Positions 33,960 through 43,274 of a stretch of 64,000 bases of DNA are shown here, piece after piece. Where the stretch lies: NCBI RefSeq assembly GCF_005160265.1, contig NZ_CP039865.1, forward strand, positions 4,364,828-4,428,827, given 5' to 3'. Origin of the DNA: Phreatobacter aquaticus (lineage in GTDB: Bacteria > Pseudomonadota > Alphaproteobacteria > Rhizobiales > Phreatobacteraceae). The position numbers and the translations under genes were made by a program. The first letter of the stretch is position 1. Each line of letters opens with the position of its first letter. Below the pieces are notes generated by a model. That model made no database searches and was not told the origin of the DNA. It saw only the letters and a program-made list of their open reading frames with translations.

Positions 33960-35521
33960 GATGCGCGCCTCAGGCCCCAGAGGAACATGGCGGGGCCAAC
34001 CGGCACGTTGGCCAGTTCGGCGCGCCAGGCCGAGGGCCCGACGAACTGGCCAAGCGGCATGTAGAACCCGGCCTCCGCCGCCCGCTTGTGGATCGCCTCC
34101 GCGATGGACTTGGCTTCCGCCTCGCTGGAGGTCGCGGCGAAGGCTGCGCGGAGTTTCTCGACCTCCTCGTCCTTCGGCCAGCCGGCAAAGCCCGCAGGCG
34201 CGCCAACGCCGCCCATATAGACGTTCTGCAAGGGCGTCTGCATGTCGGGCACGGTGTTGGTCGTGTGGAAGATGTGCCAGCCCTCGGGGCGCGTGCGCCG
34301 GCCGAAGAACGTGTTCAGGTCCATGGTGGCGAGTTCCACCTTGAAGCCGAGCTTGGTCAGCAGGTCCTGCGTCACGAGGCCAAGCGCCGCGATACCCGGC
34401 GCATCGGCCGGGTGCAGGATGACCACCGGCTTGGAGAGATCGGCGCCGCTCGCGGCGATCTCGCGCTTGGCGGCCTCGAAGTCGAAGGCCGGCATGCCGG
34501 CACTCGTCTCATAGGTGGTGCCGCAGCCATACATGCTGCGGCATTCGCGGCCGAACTCGGACCTGACGGCGACGGCGGCCAGATAATCCGCCTGGTTGAC
34601 CGCCTGCATGACGGCGCGACGCACCTTCACATTGTCGAAGGGCGCGGCCACATGGTTGAACCGCATGATGCCCTGATAGCCATAGGGGCTGACAACCTGC
34701 ACCTTCACCAAGCGGTTGCGCTCGAGGATCGGCAGGACATCGGGCGGCAGGCGCTCCAGATAGTCGACCTCGCCGGTGAGCAGGCCCGACACCTGGGTCG
34801 AGACATCCGGCATGGAGATCAGTTCGACGCGCTCAAAATGGGCGACCTTGGCCCCGCTTGCCCAGACGGAAGGCTCGCTGCGCGGCTTGTAGGCGGCATG
34901 GCGCTTCAGAACGATGCGGTCGCCCGGCCGGTACTCCTCCTTGACGAAGCTGTAGGGGCCGGAGCCCACGGGATCGATGATCGGCCGGGTCGGCGGCGTA
35001 TCGGCCAGCCGCTTCGGCATGATCATCGGCACCATGGCGCCGGGCTTGGAGAGGGCCTGGAGGACAAGGCCATAGGGCTCCTTCAGCACCAGTTTGAAGG
35101 TCTTGGCGTCCACCGGCTCCAGCGTCTGCGCGGCTTTCAGCAGGGCCGCGCCCATCGTGTCGCGGGCGCCCCAGCGCCTGAGGCTCGCCACGCAATCTTC
35201 CGAGGTGACGGCAGTGCCATCGTGGAAGGTCAGGCCATCGCGCAGCGTGAAGGTCCAGGTCGCGCCATCGGCGCTCTTGGTCCAGGTATCGACCATCTGC
35301 GGCTTGACCTGCCACTTGTCGTCGACGGCAAACAGCGTGTCGAAGACCAGATAGGAGAAGTCGCGGGCGGTGAAGCTCGTGGTGAAATGGGGATCGAGGA
35401 TGGTGGTCAGCGTTTCCGGCACGACGCGCAGCGTCTGGGCCCGGCTGACGGTCTGGGCGCCGGCAGAGGCCGACAGGAGGAACGGCGCCGACAGTCCGGC
35501 GAGAAAAGAACGGCGGTGCAC
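33956..35521 (-). CDS. ABC transporter substrate-binding protein, family 5 (peptide/nickel type)
   Basis: 521 residues with signal peptide (RRSFLAGLSAPFLLSASAGA, twin-arginine-like). TWTFTLRDGLTFHDGTAVTS EDCVASLRRWGARD and GSGPYSFVKEEYRPGDRIVL are hallmark family 5 solute-binding blocks, and NHVAAPFDNVKVRRAVMQAV follows. Periplasmic binding of peptides or related ligands is expected. No permease or ATPase genes are adjacent, so it must use a transporter encoded elsewhere. Operonic with the deaminase-like gene. Confidence 0.9.
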   Translation of the reverse strand: MHRRSFLAGLSAPFLLSASAGAQTVSRAQTLRVVPETLTTILDPHFTTSFTARDFSYLVFDTLFAVDDKWQVKPQMVDTWTKSADGATWTFTLRDGLTFHDGTAVTSEDCVASLRRWGARDTMGAALLKAAQTLEPVDAKTFKLVLKEPYGLVLQALSKPGAMVPMIMPKRLADTPPTRPIIDPVGSGPYSFVKEEYRPGDRIVLKRHAAYKPRSEPSVWASGAKVAHFERVELISMPDVSTQVSGLLTGEVDYLERLPPDVLPILERNRLVKVQVVSPYGYQGIMRFNHVAAPFDNVKVRRAVMQAVNQADYLAAVAVRSEFGRECRSMYGCGTTYETSAGMPAFDFEAAKREIAASGADLSKPVVILHPADAPGIAALGLVTQDLLTKLGFKVELATMDLNTFFGRRTRPEGWHIFHTTNTVPDMQTPLQNVYMGGVGAPAGFAGWPKDEEVEKLRAAFAATSSEAEAKSIAEAIHKRAAEAGFYMPLGQFVGPSAWRAELANVPVGPAMFLWGLRRAS

Positions 35522-35659
35522 GGCGTGGATCCTCCATCACAACGAACGGTTGCGGCAACCGACCGAGCAAGTGCCGTGCCGGGATGCAACGCGGCGGGAG
35601 TGTAGAGCGGCCCCGCGCCACAAGGCGAGGGCCAGACGCGCATGCGTGCCGGTCAGCGG

Positions 35660-36121
35660 TCAGGCGCCGCCGCCGCCCTGGCTTGCGACGCGCGTGAGCG
35701 CTGCCCTGAGGCCGTCGGCCATGTCTGCCGGCAATTCCCGCTCCAGCGCCGCATGTTCGGCCCGCCAGATCGGCACGGCGGCGTGGAGCACATCGTGGCC
35801 TGCCTCGGTCAGGGCGAGCAGCCTTGCCCGCTTGTCGGTGGCATCCGGTCCACTGCGGGCGAGACCGCGCCGCTCCAGCGCCTTGAGGGCCGCGGTCAGC
35901 GTGGTGCGGTCCATGGCCAGGAACTCCGCGAGATCGCCGAGCCGCATGGTCCCTGCCCCGCCGAGCGCCATCATCAGCGAGAACTGGCCATTGGTCAGCC
36001 CGACCGGCTGGAACGCCCGGTCGAAGCGGCGCGCCAGCGTTCGCGCCGCGCGCTGGGTCGCCAGACACAGGCAGGCATCACGGACATGATGAACGACGTC
36101 GAGTGCTACGGGCTTTGACAT
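35660..36121 (-). CDS. MarR-family transcriptional regulator
   Basis: 153 residues. The winged HTH is visible as LTNGQFSLMMALGGAGTMRL GDLAEFLAMDRTTLTAALKA LERRGLA with the wing DATDKRARLLALTEAG. It probably represses itself and the divergent DUF1428 gene through the GTTGAT-ATCAAC palindrome between them. Effector unknown. Confidence 0.9.
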   Translation of the reverse strand: MSKPVALDVVHHVRDACLCLATQRAARTLARRFDRAFQPVGLTNGQFSLMMALGGAGTMRLGDLAEFLAMDRTTLTAALKALERRGLARSGPDATDKRARLLALTEAGHDVLHAAVPIWRAEHAALERELPADMADGLRAALTRVASQGGGGA

Positions 36122-36132
36122 GGTGGCTATAG

Positions 36133-36144
36133 GTTGATATCAAC
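36133..36144. promoter_or_regulatory. Probable MarR operator
   Basis: Perfect 12-bp palindrome GTTGATATCAAC, 11 bases upstream of the marR-family start and between two divergent genes. MarR-family sites commonly contain TTGATATCAA-like palindromes. Confidence 0.7.
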
Positions 36145-36204
36145 TCAATGGGGATAAGTCCACAGGAACCACGATGGCCCCCGCCATCACCAGGGAGCAA
36201 GCGC

Positions 36205-36555
36205 ATGTATGTCGTCGGATTCGTTGCCGCCGTGCCGACCGCCAATCGGGAGGCTTTCCGCCTCCATGCCGAGGCCGCGGCCGTGATCTTCAAGGAGCAC
36301 GGCGCCCTGCAGGTGGTGGAATGCTGGGGCACTGATGTGCCCGAGGGCACGGTCACCTCGTTCCCCATGGCCGTGAAGCGCAAGGACGACGAGACCGTGG
36401 TGTTCTCCTGGATCACCTGGCCGGACAAGGCGAGCAGCGATGCCGGCATGGGCGCCCTGATGACCGACCCGCGCATGTCGCCCGAGACCAATCCCATGCC
36501 CTTCGACGGCCAGCGGATGATCTTCGGCGGCTTCGAGGCGATCGTCGTCCACTGA
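36205..36555 (+). CDS. DUF1428 family protein
   Basis: 116 residues from MYVVGFVAAVPTANREAFRL, ending FGGFEAIVVH. The pattern (VECWGTDVPEGTVTSFPMAV; KDDETVVFSWITWPDKASSD; DPRMSPETNPMPFDGQRMIF) is that of the small dimeric alpha/beta-barrel DUF1428/YbaA family of unknown function. CAGGGAG precedes the ATG. It is divergent from the MarR gene and probably controlled by it. Confidence 0.85.
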   Translation: MYVVGFVAAVPTANREAFRLHAEAAAVIFKEHGALQVVECWGTDVPEGTVTSFPMAVKRKDDETVVFSWITWPDKASSDAGMGALMTDPRMSPETNPMPFDGQRMIFGGFEAIVVH

Positions 36556-36625
36556 AGCGTTCAACGTCCGGAGCGCCATCAGTCCGGCGCAAGAATGAAG
36601 AGCCCTTCAAACACGATCGGCAGAC

Positions 36626-37015
36626 GTGAGCGCGTCAACGGCAATGGCACAATGTCCGACCATCGACGCTTACATTGTGGCATTGCCTGAGGCCGTGCGA
36701 GACGTTGCCTCGTCAGTGCGAGAGACAATCAAGAAGGCAGCTCCGGGTGCGCTCGAGGCGATGAAATACGGCATGCCCGTCTTTCAGAAGGCTGGCGCCT
36801 CGTTCATATACTTCGCAGTTTGGAAGAAGCACGTGGGCTTGTACCCCATCTATAGAGGTACTGACGATTTCGAAGAAGCAATCGGACCCTACCGAGTGAA
36901 GAAGGATACCGTTCAGTTCCCCCTCGACAAGCCCCTGCCGAACGAACTGATCGCCAGGATTGTCCACTCGCAGCTGGCAAGACTGAGGTCGGACAACGCC
37001 AATAACGACGCATAA
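36626..37015 (+). CDS. DUF1801 (YdhG/YjbR-like) protein
   Basis: 129 residues from a GTG; an ATG six codons later is an alternative. PTIDAYIVALPEAVRDVASS VRETIKKAAPGALEAMKYGM and KKHVGLYPIYRGTDDFEEAI match the DUF1801 fold. GC is lower than in the neighbours. Function unknown in the family at large. Confidence 0.8.
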   Translation: MSASTAMAQCPTIDAYIVALPEAVRDVASSVRETIKKAAPGALEAMKYGMPVFQKAGASFIYFAVWKKHVGLYPIYRGTDDFEEAIGPYRVKKDTVQFPLDKPLPNELIARIVHSQLARLRSDNANNDA

Positions 37016-37144
37016 GGGCTTGTCTGCTTCAGCCTGTCAGCCGGCTTCATCCTTCGCACGGCACGCAAGACAGGGCTGAACTTCCCGGATTCTGCAGCGC
37101 GCCGAATTGACGCTGTCTGAAGGTCCTGACTAGGGTGCGCGGTG

Positions 37145-37534
37145 ATGTTGAATCGTCTCCGCAACCCGGACCTGCGTCCCATTCTCGCCGCTCTCTATGC
37201 AGTGGCGATGCTGTGGCTGGGCTTTGCACATCATATGGGCCAGCCGGGTTCGGCCGCGGCCGCCGGTCTTGAACGGATCGTCCTGCCCGATGGATCGGTG
37301 GCCGAATTCTGCCTTCCCGGTGCCGACCACAAGCCGGGTGGCACGACCGGAAAGTCAGCGCTTCCCTGCGATGCCTGCCTTCTGACCGCCATGGGCGGCG
37401 TGGTCGGCGAGGCTCCCGGCCTGCCGCGCCCGGCCGAGATCGGCGCCAGCCTCACCTTCGTCCTCGAACCCGCCATCGTTGCGCAACAGCGCGCCGAACG
37501 CGCCCGCTCGCGCGGTCCCCCCAGCCTCGTCTGA
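37145..37534 (+). CDS. DUF2946-like membrane protein upstream of a TonB receptor
   Basis: 129 residues with an N-terminal hydrophobic segment (RPILAALYAVAMLWLGFAHH) followed by conserved FCLPG and LPCDACLLTAMG, the Cys pattern of DUF2946-like proteins, which are often found beside metal-uptake TonB receptors. It precedes the receptor gene by about 115 bases in the same direction. A role in metal homeostasis is suggested by context only. Confidence 0.7.
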   Translation: MLNRLRNPDLRPILAALYAVAMLWLGFAHHMGQPGSAAAAGLERIVLPDGSVAEFCLPGADHKPGGTTGKSALPCDACLLTAMGGVVGEAPGLPRPAEIGASLTFVLEPAIVAQQRAERARSRGPPSLV

Positions 37535-37648
37535 TCGTCGACCCGGCGACAGTGTTCGCCGGATCTCCTGCCGCATGGCCCCAGGGGCCCTGCGCGCGAA
37601 CCCGTCCGACAATCCAGACCAAGACGCCGCACAGGCGAGGCAACACCC

Positions 37649-39790
37649 ATGTCCAGAACCCTTCTTCGCGCGCTGCTCGCCAGCACCGCGCTATCCGCCC
37701 TTGCACCGCTTTCCGCGGCCATGGCCCAGCAGAGCCAGCCGACCGCCCTGCCCCAGGTCGACGTCCAGTCGACGCAACAAGATGGAGCCGGCACCGAGCG
37801 CACCACAGCCGGCCCGGTCCAGGGCATCCGCGCGACCACCAGCCAGAGCGCGACCAAGACCCAGACACCCATCGAGCAGGTGCCGATCTCGATCCAGGTG
37901 ATTCCGCGCCAGCTCATCGACCAGCAGGGCGCGCTGTCGCAGACCGAGGCTTTCCAGAACCTTGCGGGCTTCCAGGCGCTGCCGGTGATCAATTACGGAC
38001 AGCAGAATCACAAGGTGCGCGGCTTCGCCGCCGAGCGGCTGACCGACGGCCTGCCCAACTACTTTGACGCCGGCGCGCGTGACCTGCTGGTCAATGTCGA
38101 ACGCGTCGAGCTGCTGCGCGGGCCTCAGGCCCTGCTCTATTCCGGCGGCGCCAATGCCATCGGCGGCGTGCTCAACGTCATCTCCAAGCTGCCGACCGAT
38201 CGTCGCTTCGCCGAATTCGGCATCACGGCCGGCGGCCGCAGCTTCTATTCGCCCTGGTTCGACATCAACCAGCCGCTGAATTCCGAGGGGACCGTCCTGT
38301 TCCGCATTACCGGCCAGTTCGAGGGCACGCGGTCCAACATTGACGTGCTCGACCGGCAGAGCCTGTCGATCAGCCCGACGCTCACCTTCACCAACAATAC
38401 CGGCACGTCGCTGACCGTGCAGGGCCATTATTCGCGCCGGGCCCAGCAGGATTACAGCGGCCTTCCGACCGTCGGGACCATCGACCGGTCGACGATCTCG
38501 ATCCGCGACACGCTGTTCCCCGGCAATCCCAGCGTCCCCAAGGCGACATCGGACCTCGCCTCCCTGACGATGCGCTTCGACCACGCCTTCAACGAGACCT
38601 GGTCGACCTTCACCACCGCGCGCATCGCGACATCGGCCTTCAACGAGCCCTCGCAGGGCCTGGTCTCCAACCAGCCCTCGGCGGCGCCATCCACCTTCGA
38701 CGTCTACAACCTCGTCGTCCGCGAGCGGTTGAACGAGGTGAGCCTCAACTCCAACCTCGTCGGGCGCTTCCAGACCGGCCCAGCCCAGCACCGCCTGCTG
38801 TTCGGCGTCGACTACAACCGCGTGACCGAGCGCGGCGGCATGTGGGGCGATTTCGTCGGCACGGGGGTCAACTATCTCAACCCCGTCTTCCCGACCTACA
38901 CCGAGTCCGGGCCGTTCTGGGGCACCTATATCGCGGCCAACAATGCCTATCGCACGATGGGCGCGACCGTGCAGGTGCAGACCTCGATCTGGAACCGCCT
39001 GCACCTCCTGGCCGGCGTGCGCGTCGCCAATTTGCAGATCAACGACAACGATGCCGCGATCGCCAAGACCCACGAATCCAGCAACACGCGCGTCCTGCCC
39101 CGGGTCGGGGCAGCCTTGGAGGTTCTGCCCGGTTTCTCGCTGTTCGCCGGCTATGCGGAAGGCATGAAGCCGGTGACCTTCTACACGGGCCTTGCCCCGG
39201 CCAAGCCCGAGGAATCCAAGCAGCTGGAAGCGGGCATCAAGCTGCATCCCGGCCACGGCCTGTCGGCAACCATCGCGCTGTTCGAGCTGACACGCCGCAA
39301 CGTGCCGACCTCAGTGGGCTTCCTCTCGGTCCAGACCGGCGAGCAGCGATCGCGTGGCGTCGAGGTCGATGCCACCTGGCAGCCGAACCGCAACTGGTCG
39401 TTCCTGGCGAGCTACGCCTATGTCGACGCCTTTTTGGTGCGCGACGGCAATGCCGCCCTGGTCGGCCAGCCGTTGAACGCAGTGCCGCGCAATTCGGGCC
39501 GCCTGTGGGCCAATTACAAGTTCACCGAAGGCACGCTGGACGGCCTGTCGATCGGCGGCGGCCTCTATGCGGCCTCAGACCAGGTGGTCGAGCTCGGCAG
39601 CGCCTGGCGCACGCCGGCCTTCGTCACCTTCGATGCCCGCGTGGCCTACCAGTACCAGAACTGGACCATCGCGCTGACCGGCAAGAACCTCGCCGACCGG
39701 CGCTACTTCATCCCCTATCCCTACTTCTCGGGACGCGTCGCGCCGGCAGAGGGCCGCACGGCCTATCTGACCGTCTCGACGAAGTTCTGA
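37649..39790 (+). CDS. TonB-dependent siderophore-type receptor
   Basis: 713 residues with signal peptide (ALLASTALSALAPLSAAMAQ). The plug domain is at about 65-200 (QVPISIQVIPRQLIDQQGAL; RVELLRGPQALLYSGGANAI GGVLNVISK). The beta-barrel ends in the aromatic signature AYLTVSTKF. The plug start PIEQVPISIQVIPRQL is typical of FhuA/FecA-like siderophore receptors. It imports a metal chelate across the outer membrane with TonB-ExbBD from elsewhere. Followed by the exported DJ-1-type gene. Confidence 0.92.
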   Translation: MSRTLLRALLASTALSALAPLSAAMAQQSQPTALPQVDVQSTQQDGAGTERTTAGPVQGIRATTSQSATKTQTPIEQVPISIQVIPRQLIDQQGALSQTEAFQNLAGFQALPVINYGQQNHKVRGFAAERLTDGLPNYFDAGARDLLVNVERVELLRGPQALLYSGGANAIGGVLNVISKLPTDRRFAEFGITAGGRSFYSPWFDINQPLNSEGTVLFRITGQFEGTRSNIDVLDRQSLSISPTLTFTNNTGTSLTVQGHYSRRAQQDYSGLPTVGTIDRSTISIRDTLFPGNPSVPKATSDLASLTMRFDHAFNETWSTFTTARIATSAFNEPSQGLVSNQPSAAPSTFDVYNLVVRERLNEVSLNSNLVGRFQTGPAQHRLLFGVDYNRVTERGGMWGDFVGTGVNYLNPVFPTYTESGPFWGTYIAANNAYRTMGATVQVQTSIWNRLHLLAGVRVANLQINDNDAAIAKTHESSNTRVLPRVGAALEVLPGFSLFAGYAEGMKPVTFYTGLAPAKPEESKQLEAGIKLHPGHGLSATIALFELTRRNVPTSVGFLSVQTGEQRSRGVEVDATWQPNRNWSFLASYAYVDAFLVRDGNAALVGQPLNAVPRNSGRLWANYKFTEGTLDGLSIGGGLYAASDQVVELGSAWRTPAFVTFDARVAYQYQNWTIALTGKNLADRRYFIPYPYFSGRVAPAEGRTAYLTVSTKF

Positions 39791-39877
39791 CGGCCCGAGA
39801 CTGCGCCGCCGCCCAGGCGGCGGCGCCCCCTTGTCCCAATCTTCCAGCTGGCGACCATCGCCCCAACAGGACACGCC

Positions 39878-40750
39878 ATGACCATTGATCGCCGAACCCT
39901 GATTGCCGGCCTGACCGGGCCGGCGCTCGCAGCCTCGACGCTGATCGCCGGAGAGCCGGCGGCGGCACAGCAGGCAGGGCACCCCGCCCCCGCCAATCCG
40001 AGCCTCGATGAGCAGAAGGACATGCACGACCGGCACATGGACGCGATGAACAAGGTGCTGGGTCAGGGCCTCTGGGGCCAGGAGGAGATCGCGATGCTCC
40101 TCTATCCGAAGTTCACCGCGCTCGACCTCGTGGCGCCCCACTATTTCTTCGCCTGCCTGTTCGGCGCCAAGGTGCATCTGGTAACGACCGAGACGGATCT
40201 GTCGCCGGTCCCGTCGGATCTCGGCCTGGCGATCCAGCCAACCATCACAATGGCCGATGCGCCCGCCAATCTCGACGTGCTGTTCGTGCCCGGCGGCACC
40301 GAAGGCACACTCTCGGTGATGCAGCGGGCGGATACGATGGACTGGATCCGGGATCGTGGGTCGCGCGCGAAGCACGTCACCAGCGTCTGCACTGGCTCGA
40401 TGATCCTTGGCCGCGCCGGCTTGCTGAAAGGCCGGCGGGCGACCTCGCACTGGGCGGTCCGCCCGGTTCTGTCCGATTTTGGCGCCATTCCCGTCGACGC
40501 CCGCGTCGTGCACGACGGCAATGTTCTGACGGGCGCGGGGGTCACGGCGGGGATGGACTTTGCCATCACGCTGGTCGAACTGCTGCGCGGCAAGCCCTAT
40601 GCCCAGGCCCTGATGCTGCAGGCCGAATATGCCCCGGCACCGCCGATGCTCGGTGGAACAGCTGCCACCACGCCAGCCGACGTCACCGGCATGATGGGCG
40701 AGATGTTCGCACCTCTCCAGACGCAGTTCAGGGCGCTGGCGCCTGGGTGA
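39878..40750 (+). CDS. Exported DJ-1/PfpI-family protein, isonitrile-hydratase-like
   Basis: 290 residues with a twin-arginine-like signal (IDRRTLIAGLTGPALAASTL, Ala cleavage near AAAQQ). The DJ-1/PfpI domain covers about 75-260: LLYPKFTALDLVAPHYFFA, LFVPGGTEGT, and the nucleophile elbow VTSVCTGSMILGRAGLLKGR RATSHW, which closely matches isonitrile hydratases (Cys nucleophile, Asp in ALDLVAP). Export is unusual for this family. It sits 87 bases behind the TonB receptor, so processing of an imported metallophore is a testable idea. Confidence 0.82.
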   Translation: MTIDRRTLIAGLTGPALAASTLIAGEPAAAQQAGHPAPANPSLDEQKDMHDRHMDAMNKVLGQGLWGQEEIAMLLYPKFTALDLVAPHYFFACLFGAKVHLVTTETDLSPVPSDLGLAIQPTITMADAPANLDVLFVPGGTEGTLSVMQRADTMDWIRDRGSRAKHVTSVCTGSMILGRAGLLKGRRATSHWAVRPVLSDFGAIPVDARVVHDGNVLTGAGVTAGMDFAITLVELLRGKPYAQALMLQAEYAPAPPMLGGTAATTPADVTGMMGEMFAPLQTQFRALAPG

Positions 40751-40759
40751 GACCCAGGC

Positions 40760-41647
40760 CTATTCCGCCGGGCCCGGACTGTCGGCCTTGGGCTTTGGCC
40801 GCTGGAAGGTCTGGATGAACTGGCGGAATGGCACCACCATCTGCCCGATGAAATCCTTCGGGAAATCCGGATCGTCGACGCCATATTCCTCGGGCAACTC
40901 GCCCTCCGGCATGTAGAACGTGCCGAACATGTAGTCCCAGAAGGAGAAGGTTGGCGCGAAGTTCTTCTCGCCACCCAGATGGACCGGGCCGTGGTGCCAG
41001 CGGTGGAACACCGGCGTGGCGAAGACATATTTCAGCGGCCCGAGCGTCCAGTTGAGGTTCGAATGGACCCAGGCGGCGGTGAGGATGTCGAAGGGCACCA
41101 GCGCCACCATCACCTCGGGCGAAATGCCAAGCGCCACCATGGTCATCTGCGTCAGGCTGGCGCCGAGCAGGTTGTTGACCGGATGGTTGCGGTAGGAGGT
41201 TGTCCAGTCGACATGCTCGGCCGAGTGATGGACCGCGTGGAACGGCCACAGATTGCGGCCGTGGAAGATCCGATGGGCCCAGTAGAGCATGAAATCGGTG
41301 CCCAGCATGTAGATCGCGCCCTGCGCGACCGGATGCAGCGTGCTGAGCGGCCCGCGGCCCTTGGTCAGGAAATCCTCGACATCGGCGGCACTGGTTACCC
41401 CGCTCGCCAGCGCCACCACCAGCACCACCAGCGCAGTGCGCAGATAGGGCATCAGAACGGGAATGATGAAGAGGTAATGGGTATCGGTCAGCAGGCCGGG
41501 ATTCTTCCACCAGACCTGGCCGGGATTGCAGGCCTGGCTCGGGAACAGCGACACGACCGTGAAGAGCGCGGCAAGCCCGATCGCCCAGGGCAGTTGCGAG
41601 GTCAGGAGATCGGCGAGCTTGTGAACAAGGATGAGGAAAACGTCCAT
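40760..41647 (-). CDS. Fatty acid hydroxylase / sterol desaturase family protein
   Basis: 295 residues from MDVFLILVHKLADLL. Several membrane helices flank the di-iron histidine clusters HRIFH, HAVHH (FHAVHHSAEHVDW), NHPVNN and HRWHHGPVH, the standard eight-His pattern. It is an inner-membrane oxygen-dependent hydroxylase of a lipid substrate (for example carotenoid, hopanoid or fatty acid). Convergent with the DJ-1 gene. In-frame starts upstream do not extend family homology. Confidence 0.87.
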   Translation of the reverse strand: MDVFLILVHKLADLLTSQLPWAIGLAALFTVVSLFPSQACNPGQVWWKNPGLLTDTHYLFIIPVLMPYLRTALVVLVVALASGVTSAADVEDFLTKGRGPLSTLHPVAQGAIYMLGTDFMLYWAHRIFHGRNLWPFHAVHHSAEHVDWTTSYRNHPVNNLLGASLTQMTMVALGISPEVMVALVPFDILTAAWVHSNLNWTLGPLKYVFATPVFHRWHHGPVHLGGEKNFAPTFSFWDYMFGTFYMPEGELPEEYGVDDPDFPKDFIGQMVVPFRQFIQTFQRPKPKADSPGPAE

Positions 41648-41836
41648 GGGCTTGGCGATCTCGGGCTGGCGGGGGAACCGGGCCAACCCTGCGATATCAT
41701 CCTTAACAACCGATGAAATTGGCCCGTTTCGGCGGCAAACGCGGCCATTTCCGTGGGCCATGATGGCCGCTTTGTTAATCCGGACCGGGCATAGTCATGG
41801 CATCGGCCACGTCCTTCGCATCCAGGGGTTCAAGCG

Positions 41837-42664
41837 GTGCCCTCCAGCCTGCCCATCCGTCTCGGCATCCTCACCCTGTTCCTGCTCGCCCTCGGCGTGA
41901 GCGAGGCCGCCCGCACGCTGCCGCCCGCCCCCCCGCGCACGCTGCAGATGCGCGACATGACCTGGCCGGAGGTCTATGCCGCGGTCCAGTCGGGCTCCAC
42001 CACCGTCATCGTACCGACCGGCGGGATCGAGCAGAACGGCCCGCACATGATCCTCGCCAAGCACGACCATATCGTCGGCTTCGCGGCGCTCAGGATCGCC
42101 GAGAAGCTCGGCCGGACCCTGGTCGCCCCCACGGTCTCCTTCGTGCCGGAAGGCAATTATTCGCCGCCGACCGGCAACATGCAGCTGCCCGGCACGATCG
42201 GCCTCCCCGAGGCGGTGTTCGAGCAGGTGCTGGAGGGCATTGCCCGCAGCCTCAAGCTCGCCGGCTTCCGCACCATCGTGTTCATCGGCGACCACGGCGA
42301 GAGCCAGCCGCCACAAGCCAAAGTCGCCGCAAACCTCACCCGTGAATGGGCAGCCGACGGCGTGCGCGTCGTCCAGTCCGACCGCTATTATGACGATGCC
42401 GCCCAGAATGCCCGCCTAAAGGCCGAGGGCGAGACCGAGGCCACCATCGGTTTCCATGCCGGTCTGATCGACACGTCCGAACTGATGGCGGTCTTGCCGG
42501 CCGGCGTCGATCTCGAACGGCTGCAGACCATGCCGCGCAGCCTCGCCCAGATGGGCGCCAGCGGCGATCCGAGCAGGGCAAGCCCAGCCCGCGGACAGGC
42601 CCTCCTGGCGATCCGCATCGATCAGGCTGTGGAACAAATTTCGAGCCTGCGCACCGGCCATTGA
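41837..42664 (+). CDS. Creatininase-family amidohydrolase, exported
   Basis: 275 residues from a GTG with a signal peptide (IRLGILTLFLLALGVSEAAR). Metal-binding motifs are PTGGIEQNGPHMILAKHDHI (Glu and His ligands) and VFIGDHGESQP (with EATIGFHAG later). Creatininase-family enzymes hydrolyse cyclic amides such as creatinine or the formamide in cofactor synthesis. The signal peptide suggests a periplasmic role and a non-standard substrate. Confidence 0.82.
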   Translation: MPSSLPIRLGILTLFLLALGVSEAARTLPPAPPRTLQMRDMTWPEVYAAVQSGSTTVIVPTGGIEQNGPHMILAKHDHIVGFAALRIAEKLGRTLVAPTVSFVPEGNYSPPTGNMQLPGTIGLPEAVFEQVLEGIARSLKLAGFRTIVFIGDHGESQPPQAKVAANLTREWAADGVRVVQSDRYYDDAAQNARLKAEGETEATIGFHAGLIDTSELMAVLPAGVDLERLQTMPRSLAQMGASGDPSRASPARGQALLAIRIDQAVEQISSLRTGH

Positions 42665-42938
42665 AGCCAGCGGGACGCTACGTCCGGCCAGCGCCCGCCC
42701 GCAGTTTCCCAAAGTTTGACGCAAATTGCCCGCTGGCGGTTTACCGCTCGAAAACGCACGCCCGTTAGACACAATCCCCAAGCGCAATAACACTTCATCA
42801 ATCAAACCCGGCCTTGCGCTCGATCATGTCGAGCAAGCCAGACCGGGAACGGAGTTCTGTACGATGAACTGAATCTTACTTCGTCAAACCACAGCGGAAT
42901 ACCTTCCGCCTGACACCGACATCGACTTGGATCCCCCG

Positions 42939-43181
42939 ATGCCAATAGTTCCGTTCCCCGGCGTATCCCACGACAACGACAGCAAACAGACAGGCGATCA
43001 TTTCCAGCAGCTGTGCCAGGATGCGACCGCCAACGCCCGCTCCGCCGCCGACCGGCTGCCGCGCCACCCTGCCCGCCCGCGTCAATGGCTGGAGGTCGAC
43101 ATGCACCTGAAGCTCGCCGGCGACCACCTGACCCGCGCGACCCTGCTCTACCGCCAGCAGTTCGGCGATCCGCCGCTCTAG
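42939..43181 (+). CDS. Small hypothetical protein
   Basis: 80 residues from MPIVPFPGVSHDNDSKQTGD, rich in Arg, Ala and His, ending YRQQFGDPPL. No signal or membrane segment. It follows a gene-free stretch (42665-42938) in which I see no other feature. It precedes fumarase by about 90 bases. Coding is supported by the GC-rich third positions only, so confidence is moderate. Confidence 0.5.
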   Translation: MPIVPFPGVSHDNDSKQTGDHFQQLCQDATANARSAADRLPRHPARPRQWLEVDMHLKLAGDHLTRATLLYRQQFGDPPL

Positions 43182-43274
43182 GGGCGGCTTCGCCGGCATG
43201 CCATCTCCCACCTTGGAACGGCTTCAAATCTCGCCCTGAGTGCCTTATGGGTTCCCCGCACCCAGTCGAGGACC

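Noticed and set aside
37691-39256. 521-residue open frame on the minus strand
   Set aside because: Antisense to the TonB-dependent receptor.
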